This document shows positions 1 to 7,738 of a stretch of 11,260 nucleotides of DNA, piece after piece; the first letter of the stretch is position 1; each line of letters starts with the position of its first letter. A program made the translations under genes and the position numbers. This DNA is from CAZMCH01 sp964564735 (GTDB taxonomy: Bacteria; Poribacteria; DTPJ01), in the NCBI GenBank assembly GCA_964564735.1, contig CAZMCH010000117.1, positions 1-11,260 on the forward strand. The letters are read 5' to 3'. Under the pieces are notes generated by a model. The model worked only from the letters and a program-made list of their open reading frames with translations. It was not told where the DNA came from and searched no databases.

Positions 1-2004
1 GTGATGGGCAAAAATTAAGGATCCAGAAGCCAGAATAAAAAACTCAAATTCTATGTTATTGATGCTGTTAAGGTTGCCCATGAAGCTGGTATGTGCAATA
101 GAATCAATACAACGATGCAGGCTTGTTTCTTCGCTATTAGCAATGTAGTTCCCAGAGATGAAGCTATTGCAGGTATCAAGAAATCAATAGAAAAATCCTA
201 TGGCAAAAGAGGTCCTGCAGTTGTTCAGATGAATTTCAAAGCAGTTGATATGGCAGTTGATAATCTATTTGAAGTTAAAGTTCCCGATAAAATAACTGCT
301 ACGTTTGATATACGTCCACCAGTTCCCGAAGATGCCCCTGAATTTGTTAAAAATGTTACTGCAAGGATAATCGCTAATGAAGGCGATCTGCTTCCAGTCA
401 GCGCATTTCCAGTTGATGGCACATTCCCAGTAGGAACAACGAAATATGAAAAGCGAAATATTGCTTTGGAAATGCCTGTATGGGATCCAGAAGTCTGTAT
501 CCAATGCGGAAATTGTGTAAATATATGTCCTCATGCGGTTATACGCTCAAAAGTATATTCTCCAGATTTGTTAGCAGATGCACCATCAACATTTAAGTCC
601 GTTAAATCAACTTGGAGGCAATTTGAAAATACAGTATTTACACTTCAGGTATCTCCAGAAGACTGCACAGGTTGCGGATTGTGTGTCCATGTTTGCCCTG
701 CAAAGAATAAAAAAGATCCAAGCCTTAAGGCTATAAATATGGCTTCACAACCACCAATTCGTGAAGAAGAATGCAAAAATTGGGATTTCTTCCTTACCTT
801 GCCTGATATAGACAGATCACTGTTGACTGTATCAAGACTGAAAGACCTGCAATTAATACAGCCCTTGTTTGAATTTTCAGGAGCATGTGCCGGTTGCGGA
901 GAGACGCCTTATGTTAAGCTGTTGAGTCAGTTGTTTGGCGACCGCGCTCTTATTGGAAATGCAACAGGTTGTTCTTCTATTTATGGTGGAAATCTCCCAA
1001 CAACGCCATGGACAACAAATAAAGATGGTAGAGGTCCATCATGGTCAAACTCCTTGTTTGAGGATAATGCCGAATTTGCGATGGGTATGAGGCTTGCCAT
1101 TGATAAGCAGATGGAATTTGCTCAAGAATTACTTGGTCGCTTGTCGTCAGAAATTGGTGATGATTTGGTTCAAGCTTTAATTAATGCAGATCAATCAACC
1201 GAAATTGGTATCAAAGAGCAAAGAGAACGAGTAGAGATACTAAAGAACAAACTGTCCTCGTCAAATTCGTTAGATGCCAAAATACTATCAGGTATAGCAG
1301 ATGCTTTGGTAAAAAAATCCGTCTGGGCATTGGGTGGAGATGGCTGGGCTTATGATATTGGCTATGGCGGTCTTGATCATGTTATCGCTTCTGGGCGTAA
1401 TGTTAATATCCTTGTCCTTGATACCGAAGTTTATTCTAACACAGGTGGTCAGATGTCAAAATCAACCCCAAGAGGTGCTGTTGCAAAGTTTGCCGCAGGT
1501 GGAAAACCTATGGGTAAGAAAGACCTTGCAATGATGGCAATGGTTTATGGTAGTGCTTATGTTGCAAGGATCGCAATGGGTGCAAACGTCCAGCAGACAA
1601 TCAGGGCTTTCATTGAAGCAGAAGCGTATAATGGTCCATCTATCATAATCGCATATAGCCATTGCTATCAACAGGGATATGATGTAACAGGTGGGAATGG
1701 TCTTGAGCAACAGAAATCTGCAGTTCAAGCTGGTCATTGGGTACTAATGAGATATAATCCCGATCTGTTGAAAGAAGGCAAAAATCCTCTAACACTAGAT
1801 TCCAAAGCCCCATCAATTCCGCTTGAAAATTATATATACAAAGAGCCTCGCTATAGCATAGTTACTCGCAGTAAGCCCGAAGTTGCAAAACAATTTCTTG
1901 AACTTAGTCAAAAAGACATCAATTTAAGATGGCGTTTATATGAAACATGGGCATCTATGCAGTATGGTGAAGATAAGACAGAAGATAAAGGCGAAGAAAG
2001 CTGA
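1..2004 (+). CDS. nifJ: pyruvate:ferredoxin (flavodoxin) oxidoreductase, C-terminal part, with apparent frameshifts near the window edge
   Basis: PFOR oxidatively decarboxylates pyruvate with CoA to acetyl-CoA and CO2 and reduces ferredoxin in the cytoplasm. Numbering from the Met at 91, two ferredoxin-type 4Fe-4S motifs are visible: C136/C139/C142/C146 and C192/C195/C198/C202. The TPP domain has the proximal-cluster cysteines C266, C269, C294 and C525, whose spacing (3, 25, 231) matches the Desulfovibrio africanus enzyme (C812, C815, C840, C1071). The GDG motif at 416-418 and T445/V447 match its Mg-TPP ligands. The N-terminal half (pyruvate-binding and CoA domains, roughly 540 residues) lies outside the window. 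The Met at 91 is internal, because PFOR sequence continues upstream (FYVIDAVKVAHEAGM before 94). That upstream coding needs a frame change in the A-run at 37-42 and probably a second in the A-run at 10-14; see findings. Identification is very secure; integrity of the 5' part is not. Confidence 0.96.
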
Positions 2005-2021
2005 AAATAAAACATAAAACA

Positions 2022-2055
2022 TGAGACGTAATGTATATTAAAGCATTACGTCTCA
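2022..2055 (+). terminator. 12-bp perfect hairpin between PFOR and the DHOD-like gene
   Basis: Arms 2022-2033 (TGAGACGTAATG) and 2044-2055 are perfect reverse complements around a 10-nt AT-rich loop. It starts 17 nt after the PFOR stop and ends 30 nt before the next start. There is no T-run after it on the + strand; A-rich sequence precedes it instead. It is therefore not a textbook intrinsic terminator. It may attenuate readthrough, stabilise the PFOR mRNA or bind a protein. Confidence 0.55.
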
Positions 2056-2085
2056 CGAATCATGAAATATAAGGAGTGTAAAATA

Positions 2086-3075
2086 ATGGATCTATCAACA
2101 ACATACATGGGATTGAAATTACAAAACCCTCTTGTCGTATCACCATCGCCTTTATGTGAAAAAATTGACAATATCAAGAAAATGGAAGATGCCGGAGCGG
2201 GGGCAGTGGTATTACATTCGCTATTTGAGGAACAGATAACATTTGAGAGCAACGAACTTGATGAGTTTTTAATTCGTGGAACTGATAATTTTGCAGAATC
2301 TCGAGGCTATTTTCCGAATCTCGAGTATATAAAAGTTGGTCCAGATGAATATCTTGATCTCATAGGTAAAGCGAAAAGTTCTGTCAAAATACCTATTATT
2401 GCTAGCCTTAATGGTGTTTCAACAGGCGGTTGGATCGAATATGCAAAGGAATTTGAGAAAAGCGGAGCGGATGCTATAGAGCTAAATATATATTATATAC
2501 CTACCGATCCAGATATTGTTTCTCAGCAAATTGAGTATATGTATATAGAGGTTGCCAAAAACGTTAAAAATAGCGTTAATATTCCTGTTGCGATTAAAAT
2601 AAGCCCATATTTTAGCTCAATGGCATACATGGCGCGTAAATTTGATCAACTAGGTGTTGACGCATTGGTGATGTTTAACAGATTTTATCAGCCTGATTTT
2701 GATCTAAAGAACATGGAAGTAAAACCCAAGTTGGTTCTCAGCACTTCTGATGAACTAACCTTGCGTTTAAGATGGGTTGCTATTCTTTATGGACATATCA
2801 AAGCTGACATGGCTATCACAGGCGGGATTCATACTGCAGAGGATGTTGTTAAATCAATGATGGCAGGTGCAAAGGTTGCCATGATGACTTCTGCGTTAAT
2901 GAAAAATAGCATCAAGCATATAACAACTGTCAAAGACGAACTTGTTAAGTGGATGGAAGAAAACGACTATAATTCCATAGCTGAAATACAGGGCAAGTTA
3001 AGCCAACAGTCTGTTGCCGAACCAGCCGCATTTGAGCGCGCAAACTACATGAAGCTATTGAAAGGTCTGATATAG
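2086..3075 (+). CDS. dihydroorotate dehydrogenase-like flavoprotein (PFOR-associated)
   Basis: This 329-residue protein is a member of the dihydroorotate dehydrogenase-like family (DHO_dh fold, PRK07565-type), a TIM-barrel FMN protein. It opens with the family signature MDLSTTYMGLKLQNPLVVSP, and other family blocks are visible: VVLHSLFEEQI, IASLNGVSTGGW, ELNIYYIPTDPD, VAIKISPYFS, FNRFYQPD, and near the end FERANYMK. The full family length is covered. I chose the ATG at 2086 because AAGGAG lies 9 nt upstream; an in-frame ATG at 2062 has no such site and would add eight residues. Family members often lie next to nifJ, as here. That suggests a role tied to ferredoxin or flavin redox chemistry rather than pyrimidine synthesis, but the substrate is unknown to me. 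It may be co-transcribed with PFOR, although a hairpin lies between them. Confidence 0.9.
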   Translation: MDLSTTYMGLKLQNPLVVSPSPLCEKIDNIKKMEDAGAGAVVLHSLFEEQITFESNELDEFLIRGTDNFAESRGYFPNLEYIKVGPDEYLDLIGKAKSSVKIPIIASLNGVSTGGWIEYAKEFEKSGADAIELNIYYIPTDPDIVSQQIEYMYIEVAKNVKNSVNIPVAIKISPYFSSMAYMARKFDQLGVDALVMFNRFYQPDFDLKNMEVKPKLVLSTSDELTLRLRWVAILYGHIKADMAITGGIHTAEDVVKSMMAGAKVAMMTSALMKNSIKHITTVKDELVKWMEENDYNSIAEIQGKLSQQSVAEPAAFERANYMKLLKGLI

Positions 3076-3084
3076 TTTATTTTT

Positions 3085-3133
3085 TAGCCCAGTCTTTAGG
3101 ATGGCAAAAATCCTAAGCTGAAAGATTGGGCTA
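3085..3133. repeat. long imperfect hairpin between the DHOD-like and Rpn-like genes
   Basis: The arms 3085-3097 and 3121-3133 pair over 13 positions with one G-T wobble (TAGCCCAGTCTTT against AAAGATTGGGCTA). Inside, AGGAT (3098-3102) pairs with ATCCT (3110-3114), leaving a one-sided bulge at 3115-3120 and a 7-nt loop. It begins 9 nt after the DHOD-like stop. A T-rich stretch precedes the stem rather than following it, so a + strand intrinsic terminator is not clearly supported. It could be a structured terminator variant, a processing site, or the end of an inserted element that includes the nuclease gene. Confidence 0.5.
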
Positions 3134-3159
3134 CATCTTCATTACATTTGGGATATGTT

Positions 3160-4194
3160 ATGACATATAACGAACAATCGGATTTTGACTCCCCTTGGAA
3201 AGATATACTTGATAATTATTTTACGGAATTTATGGCATTTTTCTTTCCACAGGCTTATGATGATATTGATTGGTCAAAAGGATATGAATCTCTTGATACG
3301 GAATTACAGCAAATTGTTCAGGATTCAGAGCTTGGTAAACGAATAGTTGATAAGCTTGTTAAAGTATGGCTTAATAGTGGTGAGGAATCTTGGATACTAA
3401 TTCACATAGAGATACAGAGTCAAAGAGAGACAAGCTTTGCAAAACGCATGTATATCTACAATTATCGTATATTTGACCGTTACGATCGTTTTGTTATAAG
3501 TTTTGCGATATTGGGTGATGAGCATCCGTCATGGAAGCCAAACCAATTTGGCTATGAAATGTGGGGCTTCAAGGTTGGTATTGAGTTCCCAATAATAAAA
3601 CTGCTAGATTATAGTAATAGATGGGACGAATTGGAAAAAAGCCAAAATCCCTTTGCCATAGTTGTTATGGCTCATTTAAAAGCACAGGAAACATCAAATA
3701 GTGGGGAAGATCGTAGAAAATGGAAATTTTATTTAGCTAGATTATTATATGAACGAGGTTATAAACGAGAAGATATTATACAGCTATTAAAGTTTATCGA
3801 TTGGATAATGAAATTACCTGAAAATCTAGACATAAAGTTTTGGCAAGAAGTTCAGCAATTGGAGGAGGGAAAAACTATGCCATATATCAGTAGTCTGGAA
3901 AGAATCGCAATTAAAAATGGTTTGGAAAAGGGATTACAGCAAGGTATTCAGCAAGGTATTCAGCAAGGTATGCAACAAGGTATGCAACAAGGTATGCAGC
4001 ATGAAGTTCTCCGTCTATTAATACAGATTTTGGATATAAAATTCAAGACTGTTCCTGAAAATATAATTGATAGAATAAATAATATTGCTGATATTGAAAA
4101 ATTGGAGATATTACATCATCACGCAGTATTATGCGATTCTATCAAAGATTTTGAAAAAAAATTGGACGATGTTATTTCTAATAACATTCAATAG
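3160..4194 (+). CDS. Rpn-family-like PD-(D/E)XK nuclease / putative transposase
   Basis: This predicted cytosolic protein of 344 residues resembles the Rpn (recombination-promoting nuclease, formerly transposase_31-like) group of PD-(D/E)XK proteins. The N terminus SPWKDILDNYFTEFMAFFFP is typical of the group. Candidate catalytic residues are D64 and E84-x-Q86, within the strand WILIHIEIQSQ. The nuclease domain appears to end near residue 180, followed by a helical region. Residues 260-279 are five tandem QQG[I/M] units, then a short helical tail. Comparable Gly/charged or Gly/Gln repeats are common before the C terminus in this family. I prefer the ATG at 3160; an in-frame TTG at 3148 would add four residues, and neither has a strong ribosome site. 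RpnA is a Ca-dependent DNA endonuclease that stimulates RecA-independent recombination; activity here is inferred. The gene interrupts two unrelated blocks and probably arrived by transfer. Confidence 0.8.
   Translation: MTYNEQSDFDSPWKDILDNYFTEFMAFFFPQAYDDIDWSKGYESLDTELQQIVQDSELGKRIVDKLVKVWLNSGEESWILIHIEIQSQRETSFAKRMYIYNYRIFDRYDRFVISFAILGDEHPSWKPNQFGYEMWGFKVGIEFPIIKLLDYSNRWDELEKSQNPFAIVVMAHLKAQETSNSGEDRRKWKFYLARLLYERGYKREDIIQLLKFIDWIMKLPENLDIKFWQEVQQLEEGKTMPYISSLERIAIKNGLEKGLQQGIQQGIQQGMQQGMQQGMQHEVLRLLIQILDIKFKTVPENIIDRINNIADIEKLEILHHHAVLCDSIKDFEKKLDDVISNNIQ
3937..3996 (+). repeat. five tandem 12-bp repeats inside the Rpn-like gene
   Basis: Five consecutive units of the form CARCAAGGTATK encode Gln-Gln-Gly-Ile (twice) and Gln-Gln-Gly-Met (three times). 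A sixth partial CAG follows. The unit is a multiple of three, so gain or loss by slippage would change linker length without breaking the frame. Confidence 0.95.
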
Positions 4195-4222
4195 TTTCTA
4201 ATTTGGGATGGTTCACAATTAT

Positions 4223-4337
4223 GGTAACAAGTTATGAATGATCTTTAACAAGACGCTGTTCAGAAAAATCACAAAACTGGATTCTCCGCTTGCGCTGGAA
4301 TAACATTATCGTATTTTATACCATAAAAATTGTTACC
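4223..4337. repeat. possible small inverted-repeat-bounded element (MITE-like)
   Basis: The intergenic stretch 4195-4407 codes for nothing recognisable. It contains GGTAACAA at 4223 and its exact reverse complement at 4330-4337. Allowing a 2-nt gap, the match extends inward to TTATG, giving imperfect terminal inverted repeats around a 115-bp unit. At 4281-4301 lies an imperfect palindrome, ATTC-TCC-GCTTGCGC-TGGAAT, resembling the short ATTCCC-N8-GGGAAT type of intergenic repeat seen in several bacteria. With one copy visible I cannot establish that it is mobile. Confidence 0.3.
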
Positions 4338-4407
4338 TTGATTTCCCTAGATAATGAACCATGCCTCTAATTTCATCACAAATCAAAAACATAAGAAGGA
4401 GGTCGTT

Positions 4408-5220
4408 ATGAAAAAATTTATATTAGTTATGGTTATTTCTTTTTTGATGTTTTCCGTGTGCTATTTGACAAAGGCGCAACAAGTAACTTTGGGTTTTATT
4501 GGAGATAAAGGAACTTTCCTTGATTTTAATAATAACGCTTTTGCATGGGCAGAAAAGACTTTTCAAGCGAAACTAATCGCTCCACAAGACATTACAAAAA
4601 CCGATCTGACAAAATATGCTGTTCTTTGGTGGCAAGATGGTGATACAGACCCTACTGCATTGCTGGATAAGTCAACAAGTTCTGCTTTAATGAAATATAT
4701 TGAGAGTGGTGGATCATTGCTTCTATCATCAGCGGCAGAAAAACTAGCAACAGCGCTTGGCGTAGAGTCAGGCAATCCCCGTATATATGGGCCAGGAGCA
4801 GATGGTAATACTGCTGGTGTTATAATCCGTGAAGATACCTTAAAACATCCAGTTTGGGAAGGATTCAATAGAGTAGCAGGTGAAAAGATTCAAGTAACTT
4901 CCAAGGGCTTCCCTAAATCTTCGGATTATTATGACAAAACATTTAAGGAAGCAACCACTATCGGCGATACTTGGGAAAATGCTACTATGTATGATGACCG
5001 AGTTGGTGCGTTCGTTGAATGGACTAATAATACAGGAAAGGGAATAATCTTTGGTATGGGATGGCGAATTCCGCATTGGTCAGATGATAATAAAGATATT
5101 AAAACACTCCAAAAACTGACTACCAATGTCATTAATTACCTTGCCAGTAAATCGCTTTACTTTGCGGTAACACCAAAAGGAAACATATCCTCAACATGGG
5201 GAGAAATTAAAGAAAAATAA
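4408..5220 (+). CDS. secreted DUF4960/GATase-like protein with C-terminal TWG tail
   Basis: This 270-residue exported protein starts with a Sec signal peptide (MKKF, hydrophobic core, probable cleavage after TKA, residue 24). The body looks like the DUF4960/ThuA-like branch of the class I glutamine-amidotransferase fold. The marks are an early strand (VTLGFIGDKG), KYAVLWWQDGD near 69-79, then YIESGGSLLLSSAAEKLATA, and a late AFVEWTNNTGKGIIFGMGW. The mature part has no cysteine, so amidotransferase chemistry is excluded and a binding or structural role is more likely. The protein ends FAVTPKGNISSTWGEIKEK, a tail shared with three other exported proteins here. The start is set by AAGGAGG seven nt before the ATG at 4408; an in-frame ATG at 4354 would bury the signal peptide. 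The fold call is by eye, from motif order; the exact substrate is unknown. Confidence 0.75.
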   Translation: MKKFILVMVISFLMFSVCYLTKAQQVTLGFIGDKGTFLDFNNNAFAWAEKTFQAKLIAPQDITKTDLTKYAVLWWQDGDTDPTALLDKSTSSALMKYIESGGSLLLSSAAEKLATALGVESGNPRIYGPGADGNTAGVIIREDTLKHPVWEGFNRVAGEKIQVTSKGFPKSSDYYDKTFKEATTIGDTWENATMYDDRVGAFVEWTNNTGKGIIFGMGWRIPHWSDDNKDIKTLQKLTTNVINYLASKSLYFAVTPKGNISSTWGEIKEK

Positions 5221-5276
5221 GTATTATAAATGTTATATTTTCAAATAAATTACTTTTTAAAACCACAACCGCATAG

Positions 5277-5318
5277 ATAGGACTATTGGATAATGAATAT
5301 ATTGCCAAATAGTCCTAT
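5277..5318 (+). terminator. 11-bp perfect hairpin with short T-run, just before the PglZ start
   Basis: Arms 5277-5287 (ATAGGACTATT) and 5308-5318 are perfect reverse complements, followed by TTTCC, so the right arm runs into a short T-run. It lies 56 nt after the upstream stop and is the likely + strand terminator of the 4408-5220 gene. Unusually, the right arm ends only 12 nt before the PglZ ATG, so it also occupies that gene's ribosome-loading zone. Confidence 0.6.
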
Positions 5319-5330
5319 TTTCCAATAAAA

Positions 5331-7646
5331 ATGAATGAAGAACTTATTCAGTCATATATATCTTTTAAGGCTCCATCGCCTCGTAATATTCTATTTCTAT
5401 TTGATAGGTCGAGTATTTTGCCTACAAATGGCACTATAAAAGTGCTAGATCGTGATTTTGAAATAGTGAGTTATGATAATGATTTGCAAATCAGAGATAC
5501 CCTTGAAGATTATAAGGATGACACAAACAACAGACGATTTTGTATCGTATCTCCAAAGGACGATGCGGATAATTTAGTAATATCAGATTTTATGGTGCGA
5601 AGCAGTTGCATAGAGATAACTCCACAAATCCTTCTTGAATTTTCGCAGGATGGATATGTTTGGTTTGAGGAAGTCAATCAACTAAAAGGAGAAGACTTTT
5701 GGGATAATTTTGATAGATTAAAAAAATATAGAAGTAACTTACCAAACAACATATCTCAAATGGAATGTGAATCTATAATATTATCTGCAATGTTAAATAT
5801 TGATCTATCGAAATCTCTGCTTCCCGTCGAGGCAATAGAACTTCAAAGGAAACTTGACAGAGACGAAAAAATCGCTAATTTTCGTATAAAATACCCTCGA
5901 TTAATAGAGTCGCTTGAGCGCAAAGTTCATGATGCTATACCTTTAATGGCAAGGGTTGGCAGTGATGATGATCTTGTGAAGTTTCTTTGGCTTACTTATT
6001 CTCTTTCTCAACATTGCGATAATTATGAATTGCTTTTGCCACGAATTCTTGGCGATGATATATGGCAAAAATATGGTGATTTTCCTCTTGAGAGATCAGA
6101 AGAGATTTGCGAACAATTAATTGAACGAGACCCGATGCGCTCCATAGCACAGATCAAAGTCGTTGAAGATTGGCTAAATCAAGATGAAGAAAGGATGCGG
6201 ATTTTTAAGGGATGGATTGGGGTTGGAAGTGGAAATATCACAAAAGCTGGTGAATATGCCTCCAAGGAAAAATGCTTTTGCACTCCTCTAAAAGATGCAC
6301 TTCGTATAATTGCCAGAGCAATGGTATCTTCAAATGCAATGGTCTTGCCACAGCAATTAATGAATGCGATTTTGAAAAACATATCAACAAATCACATCTT
6401 TCTGCAGGATGATTTAAGCTATGCGCGGATTCTAGATACATTCAAAAGTTTCTTTGATCTTTATGAATTTATGAATTTAATAAGGGAAATAAAGAAGAAA
6501 GAATGGTGGCATTATAAGGAAAAAAAAGACAATATAAACATTTGGCTTCAAGAAATCTATCCAAAATACATTTCCCGTATTGAAATAATCAGAGATAGAA
6601 TTGAAACACTAAATTTTAGATGTGATCTTCTTTCATCAAATCTTATGCAAAAAATAGCCTTAGAAGCAAAGCAAGTTCTGAAAGCAATGGGAGAAGACTT
6701 TGCAAATCTCATACAGAAATATTATTCTCTATGGGTTATGGAGATTGAAAAACAAAGACCTGATCTAATAACAGATTTTATGCCCAAGATTTTCTTGCCA
6801 TTATTCAACAAATATATAAAAAGTGAAAATCAATCAGCTTTTATTATCGTCTTTGATGGAATGAGATGGGATGAATGGGAATTACTTAAACCCATGATTC
6901 TAAAAATGTTTCATGGTAAATTGGCAATGGAGGATGTTATCCCTTTAATATCTATCTTACCAAGCACGACAGAATGGGCTAGGAAATCACTGTTTGCAGG
7001 AGTGTTTCCAAGGGACTTTCAATCATCAGATGAAAATGAATTATTTAGAAATGCAATAGAGAATCAAGAAATTATACAAATAAAAACCTATGGAGAAGCC
7101 CCTTCTCAAAGGGATAGTATGCTTAGCTTTTTTGAAGATAATAGTCAAATTAAAGCTATTGTTTTCAATTTGATTGATATAAAATTACATAGCACTATTC
7201 AGAATTTGGTTACGCTTTATGAGGAAGTTCAGGTAAATTTTGAGAATACGATTCAACCATATTTAGAAAAAATACCATCTGATTCATTAGTTTTTATATT
7301 GTCCGATCATGGTTTTGTTGATCTAGATGGCAAAGGTATTATTGCACCCGATAAAAATCAGGCAGACCTTCACAGGAGATATGTCGGTTTGAAAAGTTTT
7401 TCTAACCCAAATAATTTTTCGTCATCTGATTTTGTTTTTTTTAGCTCAGAAAACATAAAAATGCCATCGGATAATGATATAATAAAATATGCCTTTGTTC
7501 GTTCTGGAAATTATATCACTTCTGCAAAAGAGCAAGAATCAGGTCGCACTGTTCGATATGCTCATGGTGGAGTCTCGATGCAGGAAATGATAATTCCATG
7601 TGCGATATTTGCCCCAAAAAGTCAGGGACAATTAACAATGTTCTAG
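5331..7646 (+). CDS. orphan PglZ-domain protein (alkaline phosphatase superfamily)
   Basis: The C-terminal third of this 771-residue protein is a PglZ domain (PF08665-type) of the alkaline-phosphatase superfamily. In order it shows IIVFDGMRWDEW (metal-binding D509), PSTTEW with candidate nucleophile T546/T547 in the PSxT motif, LSDHG (D659, H660) and AHGG (H745). This is the usual metal-site set, so the domain looks intact. Residues 1-480 are soluble and mostly helical; I recognise no receiver, ATPase or methylase domain. PglZ proteins occur in BREX phage defence, where BrxC, PglX and others accompany them, and as the output domain of PorX, which regulates T9SS. No BREX gene is visible here, and no PorX-type receiver is present. 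The gene has no ribosome site, and a TAG at 5310 forces the start between 5313 and 5331. Secretion-related genes on both sides make a regulatory or export role conceivable, but that is inference. Confidence 0.88.
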   Translation: MNEELIQSYISFKAPSPRNILFLFDRSSILPTNGTIKVLDRDFEIVSYDNDLQIRDTLEDYKDDTNNRRFCIVSPKDDADNLVISDFMVRSSCIEITPQILLEFSQDGYVWFEEVNQLKGEDFWDNFDRLKKYRSNLPNNISQMECESIILSAMLNIDLSKSLLPVEAIELQRKLDRDEKIANFRIKYPRLIESLERKVHDAIPLMARVGSDDDLVKFLWLTYSLSQHCDNYELLLPRILGDDIWQKYGDFPLERSEEICEQLIERDPMRSIAQIKVVEDWLNQDEERMRIFKGWIGVGSGNITKAGEYASKEKCFCTPLKDALRIIARAMVSSNAMVLPQQLMNAILKNISTNHIFLQDDLSYARILDTFKSFFDLYEFMNLIREIKKKEWWHYKEKKDNINIWLQEIYPKYISRIEIIRDRIETLNFRCDLLSSNLMQKIALEAKQVLKAMGEDFANLIQKYYSLWVMEIEKQRPDLITDFMPKIFLPLFNKYIKSENQSAFIIVFDGMRWDEWELLKPMILKMFHGKLAMEDVIPLISILPSTTEWARKSLFAGVFPRDFQSSDENELFRNAIENQEIIQIKTYGEAPSQRDSMLSFFEDNSQIKAIVFNLIDIKLHSTIQNLVTLYEEVQVNFENTIQPYLEKIPSDSLVFILSDHGFVDLDGKGIIAPDKNQADLHRRYVGLKSFSNPNNFSSSDFVFFSSENIKMPSDNDIIKYAFVRSGNYITSAKEQESGRTVRYAHGGVSMQEMIIPCAIFAPKSQGQLTMF

Positions 7647-7738
7647 TTTTTCATTGCTTTGCCATTGATATTTATGTAAAATAAATTTAAATTTTTTTGA
7701 TTATCAGTTTTTGTTTGGAAATACAAGGAGGTATAATA

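Noticed and set aside
2086..3075. True pyrimidine-pathway dihydroorotate dehydrogenase (pyrD)
   Set aside because: The sequence blocks fit the separate DHOD-like family found beside PFOR, and no pyrimidine gene is nearby.
3937..3996. CRISPR-like array from the regular 12-bp repeats
   Set aside because: There are no spacers; the units are contiguous, in frame and inside a coding sequence.
4408..4480. Lipoprotein signal in the DUF4960-like protein because of the cysteine in its signal peptide
   Set aside because: The residues before that cysteine (F-S-V) do not form a lipobox, and a normal signal-peptidase I site (TKA) follows.
5331..7646. A BREX defence locus around the PglZ gene
   Set aside because: None of the other BREX genes is visible; the neighbours on both sides are exported proteins and an outer-membrane barrel.
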